Below are positions 10,274-20,700 of a stretch of DNA of 64,000 bases, piece by piece. Source of the stretch: Arabidopsis thaliana (Eukaryota > Streptophyta > Magnoliopsida > Brassicales > Brassicaceae); the NCBI RefSeq assembly GCF_000001735.4, contig NC_003070.9, positions 10,596,001 through 10,660,000 of the forward strand, given 5' to 3'. Below the pieces are notes generated by a model that had not been told where the DNA came from, did not search any database, and was given only the letters and a program-made list of their open reading frames with translations. Within the stretch, counting starts at the first letter, position 1. Each line of letters starts with the position of its first letter. A program made the position numbers and the translations under genes.

Positions 10274-11635
10274 ATGTCTCGGCTTCTCTCCAAGCTCTCT
10301 CCTCTCGTAAGTTCTTTCTTTTGCTTGTATTTTTTTTTATAGATTAGATGGTTTACTTTTTCTACTTTAGATTAGATAGACAAGATTCGGAGGGTAGAGA
10401 TTGCTCCTAAGCTTAATTAGAGAAGATGCTTCATTTACTTATGATTGGGTCTTGATCTCTGTGTAGCTTAACTTGGCAGATTCACAAAAGCAGTAGGAAC
10501 ATTCGTTCGTTTTCATCCTCAACGACCGGCCCATGTGTTTCTATTTGTACCGTTGTGGAACCCTCTCCGGACGGCAACCTCGGACAAGTCCTGTTGTTCA
10601 ACATACCAGATATGAAGTTAGTCACAGCGGACAAAATATATCCCGACGAGCTTTATGACGCCCAGTTGGTGGGAGCTTCCCATGGATGGGGACTTTTCTC
10701 CGATAGAACAAATCGGTCGGCACTTATCAGCGACTATTTGAACCCCTATGCTTCCAAGTCAAAACCAAAGATGATTCATCTACCTTTTTTTACTCCAATG
10801 TACTCTGGCCAAACCGAAGTCGTGTGCAACGTGGCAATGTCCTCTCCTCCTCCTGATCAAGACGACGACCATGAAGATTGGGTAGTTGGCATCAAGTTCT
10901 TGGGTAGACAGCTTAGCCTCTGCAGGCCTCGTCATGACCTTCGTTGGACTAACATCCTAACCCCTTTTGAGTCGTGGGAAGTCTCAGAACTCATGTATTC
11001 TAAAAAAGACCAACGGTTCTATTTGCTTGCTCCTGGAGGCAACTACTTATGCTCCTGGGATCTCAACTTCAAGGAAGACAAGAAGCCTAAGTTCCATGAG
11101 TTGGTCTTGCACAACCTTCCCAACATGCCACGTTCCCTCTGGAAGCAGTTAGATTCCTACGGCAGAGAGGATCATTGGGTGGAGTCACCTTCCGGCGAAA
11201 GTTTCCTTGTCAAATGGTAACCTAATTTTAATATTTAAGGAATTTTGCTGAAACAAAAAAAAAAACTAAAACACTCATATATTTGACTTGTAACCTATAT
11301 GCAGGTTTTGTGAATACTCGCCTGAAAACACCAGTAACTGGTGCAAGTCACCGATTGTAATGGTGTTCAGAGAGGAAGAGACGAAAGATGGAAGGAAAAA
11401 CATGCGTTACACAGATGACATTGGAGATCTATGCATTTTCATTTCGAAGGGAGAGGATTTCTGCGTCAAGGCTAGCTCTTGCCCTGGACTCCAACCTAAC
11501 TCCATCTCTTTACATGGCCGTTTGTTTGCGATTCTTAATCTCACGAAAAGAACCATGGGTTGCTACGAATATCCCCAAGGCATACCAAAAAGGATTCCCT
11601 ATTTACCCTACTGGCTTCCTCCGTTTTCTCCTTAG
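10274..11635 (+). CDS. DUF295 family protein, putative organellar (copy 1)
   Basis: Three exons (10274-10306, 10480-11216, 11305-11635) give 366 residues. The first exon encodes only 11 residues (MSRLLSKLSPL). With the start of exon 2 (IHKSSRNIRSFSSST) it forms an Arg/Ser-rich, acid-free presequence of mitochondrial type. The rest is the DUF295 domain: LVGASHGWGLFSD, a central WVVGIKFLG/CRPRHDLRW block, and the late FREEE...YTDDIGDLCIFISKGEDFCV motif. DUF295 proteins are plant-specific, often F-box linked; this one has no F-box and fits the organelle-targeted Brassicaceae subgroup reported to respond to mitochondrial dysfunction. Molecular function is unknown. Its neighbour at 12068-13529 has the same exon plan and exactly the same deduced length. 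Confidence 0.85.
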
Positions 11636-12067
11636 CGCTCTAGTTGCTTCATTAGTCCTTATTGTGTGGTTTGTTCTTTTAGGTTTGGATTACTAAGATC
11701 ATATAATTATATTTTTCTAATCTGAGAAAATTGAAGACTTCATTTGGTATTTGGCTGGTGTCACATGGAGTATAAATCTGATGTAACTTGTGTCTTACAA
11801 TATTTCAGAATCCTATTTTAGGTTGTGTTTCCTTTATTTATGTCCATGAATATGATTAGAGAGATGGTTTGGTGGCTAAAATAAATGTTTCATGTAAAAA
11901 ACAAATGAAGTGAATTGTGTATGTAAAATATATTTATAGAAGAATTATTCAATTGATCATAAGAAACTCCTAATACAATCAAAAAGGAACATAGAACGAT
12001 CGATTAGATCTTAGCAAGTCGAGAGAAAGAGTAAAACCAAAGCAAACAAAGCCATACAATCCTAGCA
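11636..12067. other. shared 3' space between convergent DUF295 genes
   Basis: 432 bp separate the two stop codons. It must hold both 3' UTRs, so transcripts may approach or overlap. No other feature is recognised. Confidence 0.6.
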
Positions 12068-13529
12068 CTAGCTAGAAGCTGGAGGAAACCAGTAAGGGGA
12101 CACAATTTGATTCAGTGCACCTTTGGGAGCTCGAAAAATAGAGACATTTCTGGTGGTAAGATCGTATATACCTAAGCCAAAGCCAACAAAATAGATGGAG
12201 TTTGGCTTAAGGCCAGGATAAGAGCTTGCCGGGACGCAAAAAGCCTCGCTCTTTGAAACAAAGATGCACAAATCTCCAATGTCATCAGTGTAACACATGA
12301 ATCTTTCTTCCGTAGTCTCCTCCTCTCTAAATACCATGAACCTCTGCGTTTCATAGGTGATTTTACTCGAAGAAGCCAAACAACCCTTGGCGTACCTGCA
12401 TGCAAAAAACCAACGCATAAATGGTTCAGTAATCATGTATAATTCATATGGTAGTAGCTATAAAGTAATATAGATATACCATTTGACAAGGAAACGTTCA
12501 TCTCCGGAGGGTGACTCCACAAAGCGTTCCGTCCTACAAGAAGAAGGAAACAGCTCCGACAGCTCTGAGTCATACTTCAACGACTCTGGAAAGTTGCGAA
12601 ACTGCAACTCATGGAACTCTGGCTGGTCGGCTTTGTTGAAGTCAAGATCGTAGGATAACAAGTGATGGCCTCCAGGACCAGGCAAGTAGAACTTCCGATC
12701 TCTCTTGGAATACGTCAGATTCGAGGTTGGAAAGTGGTCAGAAGGGGTTTGGAACTTAGTCCAACGCAAGTCTCGACGAGGCCTACAGAAACTCACCTGG
12801 TCACCCAAGGACTTGATGCCAACAACCCAGTCTTCATCGTCATCAGGACAAGAGGACATTGCCACGTTCCAGATCACATCAGTTTGGCAAGAGAACAGAG
12901 GATTAAGTGGAGGCAGAGTTAAGAGCTTGGGGTTTGATTTGCATGCCCATGGGTTCAAAGAGTCGGTGATGAGTACACAACGGTCTTGTGTGTCCAAGAA
13001 GAATGCCCATCCCTTGGAAGCTCCGATCCATTTGGCTGTCACGATTTCTTCTGGAATTGGTTTGTCCGTAAGGTTGAGTAACTCTTGTTTAGCAGGGTCG
13101 TACAAAACGATTTCTCCGATGTTGACGACGCCTTCCGACGAGGGTTTTGCACTGAGACTAAGCTGCAAATAGGGACCTGTCGTGGAGGATGAAAACGAAC
13201 GAACGCTCCTCTTGTGAATCTGCCAAAGTAATTAAGCAACACAAAGTAAATTATTTCTCTTCTCTTAAACATAGTACAAATAACACAAATGAAATCAATT
13301 TTCTTCTCTAAAACATAGTAAATCTCAACCATCCGATCCTTATTCTTGTTTTTTTCTTTCTTTATGACAAATCAATTTGCTTAGGTATAAAAGACTTCTA
13401 GAAAAGTATAGCTAGCATGCTCTCTTAAGTCTTAACAAAAAGAGAAGAATAAAAACATGAAACAAAGACAGAACACAAAAGCAAGAAAGAGCTTACGAGG
13501 GGAGAGAGCTTGGAGAGAAGCCGAGACAT
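12068..13529 (-). CDS. DUF295 family protein, putative organellar (copy 2)
   Basis: Minus strand, three exons (13529-13497, 13219-12480, 12395-12068), 366 residues. The first 14 residues match copy 1 exactly and the presequence differs little (HKRSVRSFSSSTT), while the domain body is clearly diverged. DUF295 landmarks are WIGASKGWAFFLD, WVVGIKSLG, FCRPRRDLRW and FREEE...CYTDDIGDLCIFVSK. Splice phases are the same as in copy 1, including a Trp codon split by intron 2. Context shows an inverted duplication; both copies look intact, with no frameshift or early stop. Role inferred as for copy 1. Confidence 0.85.
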
Positions 13530-13819
13530 TATTGCAGAAGAAAAACCCAAAAATTAAGTTGATGTATTTTGGAGTCTCTCTACCCTTAATTCAAAGAGGG
13601 AGAGAAATAAGCGTGGATAGCAAGCTTTTTCTCTTCTGTTTCTCCATTTTGGTGAAATTTTCGTTTTTGGAATCTTGCCAAATGCCAAGCTACGGTAGTG
13701 GCTACTAGACCAGAGACATTTTGCTTTTCTTTTCCATTTTTTGTTACTCGTATATTTTGTTACCCATTACGTAATCATTACCGTGGCCCACTCACAGTTC
13801 TTAATATTTATGAATAAAA
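13530..13819. other. promoter and 5' leader of DUF295 copy 2
   Basis: This is the inverted counterpart of the copy 1 promoter. The last 90 bp before the ATG are nearly identical between the copies, and similarity continues back to about 13685. No protein-coding frame is supported here. Confidence 0.55.
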
Positions 13820-14245
13820 TTGCATGACATAAGAAACTAAATATATATTTACGCAAACTCCAGTTAATTTTACTTTCTCATATCAGCAGATGTGTTATTA
13901 TTACAGTTTCAGAGACTCAAGATTTGTAGTGATATAGAAGTATATGTTATTTAATGATCATGTCAGTTAAAGAATAATGCTCGTCGTTATCACATTTTTC
14001 TATTGCCGTTATTGCTCTTCTTTTTAATTCTTAACACAATTGCAAAATGCATGAATTCATTTGAGTTTAAAATTAATATCGTCTAAAATAAAATCGAGGA
14101 TATGATATTGCTCTTTGTTCCAATTTCACAGAAGGTATGAACCAATCTGAGGTTTAACAGGTATCATTAATTAATCTTTATATGAGATAAAATCCAGTAT
14201 ATAGCTGATTGTGTTGTTGTCTAATGCTGACATGTCGATTTTCTT
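13820..14245 (+). repeat. non-coding segment duplicated in direct orientation at 22165-22510
   Basis: Shared blocks in the same order include ATGACATAAGAAACTAAA, TATTGCTCTTTGTTCCAA, GGTATGAACCAA and ATTAATTAATCTTTATAT, then TGATTGTGTTG. There are small indels between blocks. No coding potential is visible in either copy. Confidence 0.65.
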
Positions 14246-14328
14246 GACTTTGGAAATTATTTTTTTTAGTTTTGATTTTGGTGGATTATTTTTTTTTAGT
14301 TTTGTATGTTAGATTTGTTATGAGTTTT

Positions 14329-14484
14329 TATTGGGCCATATGGGCCTCGGTTTAATCTTACTTAGCCCACAAGCTGTTGTTGTATCATAGATATTAGGTT
14401 AAACGAACATATGTGTATATAAGCTGTTTCAGCCGTATGAATACAAGCAAGAAAACCTTTTACCACTTTATAGGTTTCTTAACA
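14329..14484 (+). repeat. 5' LTR of the copia element
   Basis: 156 bp, starting TATTGGGCC and ending CTTAACA, with no differences from the 3' LTR. It contains a TATATAAG box near 14415. The start is TA rather than the usual TG; the 5-bp duplication next to it fixes this boundary. Confidence 0.93.
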
Positions 14485-14496
14485 TGGTATCAGAGC
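14485..14496 (+). other. primer-binding site, initiator tRNA-Met type
   Basis: TGGTATCAGAGC immediately follows the 5' LTR. It is complementary to the 3' end of plant initiator methionine tRNA, the common primer of copia elements. Confidence 0.9.
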
Positions 14497-14612
14497 TTAG
14501 ATGTGACCTCTCTTGAGCTAAGTTTTTTTGATTAAATTCCGCTTATTTACTTCTTTTCTTTGATCTATTCTTTGATTAAGCTTCGGTTAACAAAGACTTT
14601 TCTTAAAAGAGA

Positions 14613-15671
14613 ATGAGTTCACCAGCGTCGATCTCTTCGACGAGCTCCTCTCTCTCGTCTTCAATGGTTAACACCAATCGGAAGACAATTTCACCATATG
14701 ATCTATCGTCAGGTGACAATCCAGGAATCATAATCTCGAGACCTTTACTACGAGGTCCGAACTATGAAGCTTGGGCAACAAACATACGTTTAGCTTTGAC
14801 CGCACGCAAGAAGTTTGGGTTTGCTGATGGATCTATTCCAAAACCAAGAGAAGATTCAGAAAACTTTGAAGATTGGGTAGCAAACAATGCTTTGGTGGTT
14901 TCATGGATGAAGGTGACCATTGAAGAAAACATCTCAGATTCGATATCACATCTAGATGATTCCCACGAACTCTGGACTCACATACAAAAACGTTATGGTG
15001 TCAAGAATGGACAACGTGTTCAACGATTGAAGACAGAATTGGCAACGTGTCGTCAAAGAGGAACAACCCTCGACGAATATTACGGTGAGCTATCAAGTCT
15101 CTGGAAGAGTTTGTCTGATTATCAACAAGCAAAGACAATGGAGGAGGTCCGGAAAGAGAGAGAAGAAGATAAGTTACATCAGCTTTTGATGGGTCTTGAT
15201 GAGTCGATTTATGCCACTGTCAAATCGTCTCTACTTTCTCGGGTTCCATTGCCATCGTTGGAAGAGGCGTATAATGTTTTGCAGCAAGAAGATGAGTCAA
15301 AATTGGCAAGTCGTTTTCACAGTGAGAGAACTGAAGGTGTGAGTTTCGCTGTTCAAACACAACCCCGTCAGTCACCATATGCGGATCACCGAACTCATAC
15401 TTGTACGTTATGTGGAAAGCTTGGTCATTTTGATGAGAATTGTTTCAAGAAGATTGGATATCCATCATGGTGGGTAGAGAAGCCAAGAAATAAATCGAAT
15501 CAAACCTCCAATGGTGGACGTGCTACAACTTCAGCTCCGGTTCAACATTCACGCGGTCGTGGAGTTTCTGAAAATTCACGGGGTGCACAAGCAAATGGAT
15601 GGTCGTCTCACATCCGTCAGGTTCAGCGATGCATACTACAACAATCACTGATTCTGATAGAGTCGGCTTGA
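14613..15671 (+). CDS. copia gag (capsid/nucleocapsid) protein
   Basis: 352 residues from the first good ATG after the primer site. The N-terminal half has the copia gag-like motif order (ISRPLLRGPNYEAWATNI..., then SWMKVTIEENISDSI and LWTHIQKRYG, then a GTTLDEYYGELSSLW block). A CCHC zinc knuckle CTLCGKLGHFDENC lies near residue 265. The C-terminus is Gly/Arg/Ser-rich and ends in TGA in the region where pol begins in another frame. The frame is intact, so virus-like particle protein could still be made. In related elements gag and pol share one frame; here they do not. Confidence 0.9.
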   Translation: MSSPASISSTSSSLSSSMVNTNRKTISPYDLSSGDNPGIIISRPLLRGPNYEAWATNIRLALTARKKFGFADGSIPKPREDSENFEDWVANNALVVSWMKVTIEENISDSISHLDDSHELWTHIQKRYGVKNGQRVQRLKTELATCRQRGTTLDEYYGELSSLWKSLSDYQQAKTMEEVRKEREEDKLHQLLMGLDESIYATVKSSLLSRVPLPSLEEAYNVLQQEDESKLASRFHSERTEGVSFAVQTQPRQSPYADHRTHTCTLCGKLGHFDENCFKKIGYPSWWVEKPRNKSNQTSNGGRATTSAPVQHSRGRGVSENSRGAQANGWSSHIRQVQRCILQQSLILIESA

Positions 15672-17107
15672 GTGGTCTTAATGATCATCAATGGAAATCA
15701 CTCGTTCAGATGCTCGAAGAAAGGAAATCGTCCTCGACGGAGCGTCTTAACGGTACGTTGTTTCTTGACTCTTGGATTATTGATACCGGGGCATCTAATC
15801 ACATGACAGGGTCTCTGGATTTTTTGAATGAGATTTATGACATGCCACCAGTTTTAATTAAACTCCCTGATGGTCGTTTTACTACTTCGACACGTCATGG
15901 AACAGTTCAATTGGGCTCCTCTCTACGATTAACTTCAGTGTATTTTGTGGATGAGCTGAAATGTCATCTAATCTCCGTCTCGCAGCTGACTCGTGATAGT
16001 GGTTGTGTGTTTCAGATAACTGATCGTCTATGTGTCGTCCAGGAGTGCATTTCGAGGACGGTGATTGGTGCGGGTGAGCAAAGAAACGGTTTGTATTTTT
16101 TTCTTGGTCTTGCGGTTGCGTCGGCATTACAAAGGTCCGATGCACAGCCTTTGGAGTTCTGGCACAAGCGCTTAGGACATCCTTCTTCTAAAGCATTGAA
16201 TTTGTTGGAGTTTTCTAGTAGTAGTAGTTCTTTTGATTCACACACTTGTGAGATTTGTATTCGAGCAAAACATTCAAGAGATTCTTTTCCGTTGAGCAAT
16301 ACTACATCTACTATGGCTTTTGAATTGATTCATTGTGACCTCTGGGGTCCTTATAGAACCTCAGCATTATGTGGTTCACGTTTTTTCTTAACCATTGTTG
16401 ACGATTATTCACGTGCGGTCTGGATATACCTTCTCACTTCCAAACAAGAGGCTCCAACGCATATGAAAAATTTCCTGGCACTTGTTGAACGCCAATTTTC
16501 GACACATGTTCGCACGATACGAAGCGACAATGGGTCAGAATTTATTTGTCTTCGAGATTTCTTTGCTGAAAAAGGCATTGTTCATGAGATGTCTTGTGTG
16601 GGTACACCACAACAAAATGGTCGCGTCGAGCGAAAACATCAACATATATTGAACGTTGCTCGTGCTCTTCGATTTCAAGCAAATTTACCCATTGAATTTT
16701 GGGGTTATTGTGCTCTCACTGCGGGTTATCTTATCAATAGAACTCCAACTAAGCTTCTACATGGTAAAACACCATTTGAAATGATATATGGTCGTCCACC
16801 TCCACTTGAACACATGCAAGTTCTTGGGTGCTTATGTTATGTTCATAACCAAAAGCATGGAGGAGATAAATTTGCACCTCGAAGTAATCGGTCTGTGTTT
16901 TTGGGTTACCCTTTTGCGAAAAAAGGATGGAGAGTTTATGATCTTCAAACCGGCAAAGTATCGGTTTCTCGTGACGTAATATTCATGGAAGATGAATTTC
17001 CTTTTGCTCTGCTTGAGAAAGATGAGATAACAGATTTACAGCCTTATCTTTCACAACCAGTTGGTTTACCTCATGAAGAGGAGACGATGAGTGCGGGTAT
17101 TATTTAG
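15599..17107 (+). pseudogene. copia pol, protease and integrase part
   Basis: This frame overlaps the end of gag by 73 bases. The aspartic protease motif is WIIDTGASNHMTG; the integrase zinc motif is HxxxxH (HKRLGH) then CEIC; the catalytic triad is HCDLWG, RSDNGSEF and NGRVERKH. GKTPFEMIYGRPP and the FLGYPFAKKGWRVYD block follow in usual order. A TAG at 17105-17107 interrupts the frame, but the same frame stays open to about 17270 with linker-type Ser/Pro-rich sequence, so the stop looks secondary. Most of reverse transcriptase should follow and does not. Confidence 0.85.
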
Positions 17108-17249
17108 TCTCCGATGGACTCCATTTCGCCAACCACAGATCCTAGTTTGGGAGATTCTTGTGCACCCGAAGAACCTGTTACTCCACGAACACTACCTTTG
17201 CTTACCGATGATTCTTTTGGTCCCGAATCTGCTTCTCTATCTCCTAGCA

Positions 17250-18020
17250 ACTACCGGTGTGTTAGGTGCTAAGCCGGTCGCTTTCCCTATGGTGCAAAAC
17301 CACAGACTAGCATTAGACGAAGGGGAACCTATTACGGATCCTTTACGCTATCGTCGTCTCATTGGCAAGCTAATCTATCTTGGTGTTACACGGCCTGAAT
17401 TATCATATGCGATACACATCTTATCGCAATTTATGAGTCAGCCTAAGGAACAACATTGGACTGCTGCTCTCCGAGTTCTTTGTTACTTGAAAAGCAGTCC
17501 GGGCCAAGGTATCTTTCTCCGAGCTAACACACTTCTTGTTCTCACTGCTTGGTGTGATTCAGATTGGAGTTCTTGTCCCGTTTCACGTCGAAGTCTCACT
17601 GGATGGTTCATTCAGCTGGGTGGATCTCCTATCTCTTGGAAAACAAAGAAGCATGACGTCGTTTCCCGCTCTTCAGCAGAAGCTGAATATAGAGCAATGG
17701 CCGACACAGTTTGTGAGATCTTATGGCTACGGGAGTTGTTACCTGCCTTGGGAATTGATTGTAGTGCTTCCACGATACTTCATTCGGATAGTTTATCTGC
17801 TATTAGTCTCGCCAAAAATCCGGTCTATCATGCTCGCACAAAACATATAGAGAATGATATACACTTCATTCGTGACGAGATATTGCGTGGTACTATTGTT
17901 CCTAAACATGTCAATACGACTTCACAGCTCGCCGATATCATGACTAAAGCGTTGGGGAAGACTGCATTTGAAGCTCTTCTAGTCGAGATGGGTGTTCGGA
18001 ATCTCCACACTCCACCTTGA
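17250..18020 (+). pseudogene. copia RT tail and RNase H remnant
   Basis: From about 17250 the sequence resumes in another frame near the end of RT (TGVLGAKPVAFPM), then DPLRYRRLIGKLIYL and RPELSYAIHILSQFM. RNase H motifs follow: WCDSDWSSC, SWKTKKHDVVSRSSAEAEYR and LHSDSLSAISLAKNPVYHAR. The C-terminus is a typical copia end (QLADIMTKAL) and the frame stops just before the polypurine tract. All RT catalytic motifs are absent, so the element cannot reverse transcribe itself. Confidence 0.88.
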
Positions 18021-18027
18021 AGGGGGG

Positions 18028-18183
18028 TATTGGGCCATATGGGCCTCGGTTTAATCTTACTTAGCCCACAAGCTGTTGTTGTATCATAGATATTAGGTTA
18101 AACGAACATATGTGTATATAAGCTGTTTCAGCCGTATGAATACAAGCAAGAAAACCTTTTACCACTTTATAGGTTTCTTAACA
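18028..18183 (+). repeat. 3' LTR of the copia element
   Basis: 156 bp, identical base for base to the 5' LTR, preceded by the polypurine tract (AAGGGGGG, 18020-18027) and followed by the GTTTT target duplication. Confidence 0.93.
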
Positions 18184-18299
18184 GTTTTTCCGATAATTTT
18201 TTTATAAGTATGTAAATATCATTGAGGAATTAAATGTTGAGTCTTTACAAAACTAGACCTATAACCACATGAGTTACATCAAGTTTGTGAATCTTCATC

Positions 18300-18909
18300 G
18301 AGTTCTTCTATCTCTAATCGAGTTGCGAACAATATGATCCACCTTTGAAGGAGTTATCACATGTTGGTTGGGTATCATATTATTTATTTGCTTCCAGATT
18401 CCGTAGACAACTCACAACCTCATGCATAACCAGCTTCCTGATGAGAGTTGGAGATCTTTGTGATATGATGTTCCTTTTGCCCAAGTGATCAAGTCCACCC
18501 AAAAGCCAAATTTCCTCGGCATCATACCAAGTCTTCGTTGTGCAAAATGCCAAATGACTAGACGAAGCGGGCATGCTAGCTTAAGGCGGTCTCTAGTATC
18601 ATATGGTCCATTATAAAGGCAACATGATATAGGAATCATCAAACCCCATGACACTAGCTGGCTTCTAGTCAAAAGTTCATCCAAATGACTTATCCAAAAC
18701 AAGAAAGCGTGCTTTGGAGTTGAGCCCTTAAACCAGACCACATTATGCCAATCTTTCACTAAATTTGAAGGTCTTCGAACATACCATGTCTTTGCTGAAG
18801 AGAAACCCATGCATTTAATAACATCAACAAACCAGCCATACACATCTTCACACAAACTAACGCTTGGAGGTCCAGGGTGGTCAGATGAGATTGTAGGTTT
18901 AACGAACAT
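18300..18909 (-). pseudogene. LINE (non-LTR retrotransposon) 3' fragment, zf-RVT region
   Basis: The minus strand encodes a broken stretch resembling the zinc-binding region after reverse transcriptase in plant LINEs: VVWFKGSTPKHAFLFWISHL, then LLTRSQLVSWGLMIP, a degraded CCLYN cysteine cluster, then TRDRLKLACPLRLVIW and the terminal VVYGIWKQINNMI. The parts lie in more than one frame, so it is shifted. RT and endonuclease domains are absent. It sits about 120 bp from the copia 3' LTR, in a repeat-rich patch. Confidence 0.75.
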
Positions 18910-19089
18910 ACGTCTTATTTCATTTTCTCTTAGCCGAATTTCTATACATGTTTTGTTTTCTTTAAAAGGGCCAAATGGCTACAAGCCTACAAGATATCCA
19001 ACTCTTTCTCATGTTCTAAAGTCTGTTTTTTTTTAGGTCTTAAAAACATCAATTCTCTTATATGAGTTTTGTGTTCCATTCTTCTCTTG

Positions 19090-20700
19090 GAAAACAAAAA
19101 AAAAGTTATTAACGGCATCAGATAAATAGTTCTTAAAATTCTATCATATTTTGATAAATTAATAGTTTATCAAGCCACTATTTTCATATCTCATTGATAA
19201 TATAAAATATATTTTTTCAATATCTATTGTTCATTATGTTTTATCTTCCAATAATATCTCTTATACACAAAATCAAAAACATTTTGTTTCAAGTCCGTTT
19301 CCATCAAATGTTGCTACAAACAGATTTAATTTTGTGCCAACAAATTGTTTGTCTTCTTTATCTTAAACTCATACAAGTTACTCTTTCAATACTTTATTGA
19401 GTTTGTGATTTGTGTAAGAAAAATAGAGCTTTGATTATGAAAGATGAAAATGATATGGTGAATAAAGGATTGACCGATTGAGAATGAACTACTCATGTGT
19501 TACTAGAAAGTGGAACATAAACACAACCAAGAACACAAGCTATAAATGCAGCTTGTTTTGATGTTTCTTCTTTCTTATTCGAGAATCATCTTTATTGACA
19601 AAGATAGATCGGTTTAGTTTACCAAAAAAAAAGAAAAGAAAGAAAGATAGATCGGTTCATGATCATCTATATGCATTATTATTTATCTTTTACCGCGTTT
19701 TAATGATCCCTTAACCACCTCTAGACCATTCGACTTTAGACTTTGTAAAAAATCAATCAGAATATCTAATGTCCTTACTTCCACGACGAAGCTAATTCTT
19801 GGGTAAGACACTTGGACTTTATACAGAAAAACTTAGCTATTAATATTATCAAAGATAGGTTTGGTCCAAAAACTGAAGACGAAGTCCAACATTTGTTTTT
19901 TTTCACAGTTATATTTCAAATCAATTACCAGTTTACCACTTGTGTTTATAAATTTTATTTTGTCAATATTTATAGTTATAAATCATAAATAATACTATAT
20001 ATCATTTTTGTAGTTGAATTTCAAATCAATTACCAATTGAGAATATGTATTGGAGTATTGAAAAGATGGTTTATTTATTATTTGTTGAATTGAAAAGATG
20101 GTTGTGAGCTATTTTATAAAATTAAACTAAAATAAAATAAAACGTTTCCTCATATAGATCTGTTCTTGACACTATATTATTCTAAGGATAGTAGATTCAT
20201 GTGTTATATTTTTTTTAAATGAAAACTAATAAATAATTTTGCTGTCAACAAAAAAAAACTAATAAATATCGTAGGTCACTAGGCATCATAAAATTATATC
20301 AATTCTAAATTTCCATTCAAACCTCTTCTTTAAATTGCAGAAATTTCGATGGAGTGTAAAATACTCTAATTGTTTTGGTTATACCGTATGTATGATTTGA
20401 CTTAGGACTCAACTTACAAGTTGTAGTGATATTACAACGACAATGGTTGAAACAAAGGCACTAGAAATTATACTTATACTAAATTAAATGTGAACTAGAG
20501 ACAATGGAAAAGATCATTTACTACATGTATAGAGCCAACCAACGTACAAATTTAAGGACATAACTACATATATAATGTGAACTAGAGAGTCTGTCAGAAT
20601 GTCTTTAAAATGTGAACTAGAGACTGTCGTCGGAAGTCCCTTTATTTATTGTTTATTGTTAGAAAACGAGTTCAACAAGAAGTTACTTTCTTAGAAATTT
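19090..20700 (-). repeat. copy B of the inverted non-coding duplication
   Basis: Read on the minus strand this matches 3985-5290 in collinear blocks. It is longer because of insertions, for example the region about 19800-20100 and local repeats of GTGAACTAGAGA (20490, 20577 and 20611). No protein or known transposon terminus was seen. Confidence 0.65.

Larger units (their letters stand above)
14329..18183 (+). mobile_element. Ty1/copia LTR retrotransposon with deleted reverse transcriptase
   Basis: A 3855-bp element is bounded by two identical 156-bp LTRs and a 5-bp target duplication GTTTT (14324-14328 and 18184-18188). The primer-binding site TGGTATCAGAGC directly follows the 5' LTR, and an AAGGGGGG polypurine tract precedes the 3' LTR. 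Domain order is gag, protease, integrase, (RT), RNase H, which is the copia order. Most of RT, including the YVDD catalytic motif, is missing at a junction near 17250. There is also a gag/pol frame change and a TAG in pol. Identical LTRs imply recent insertion. Confidence 0.95.
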
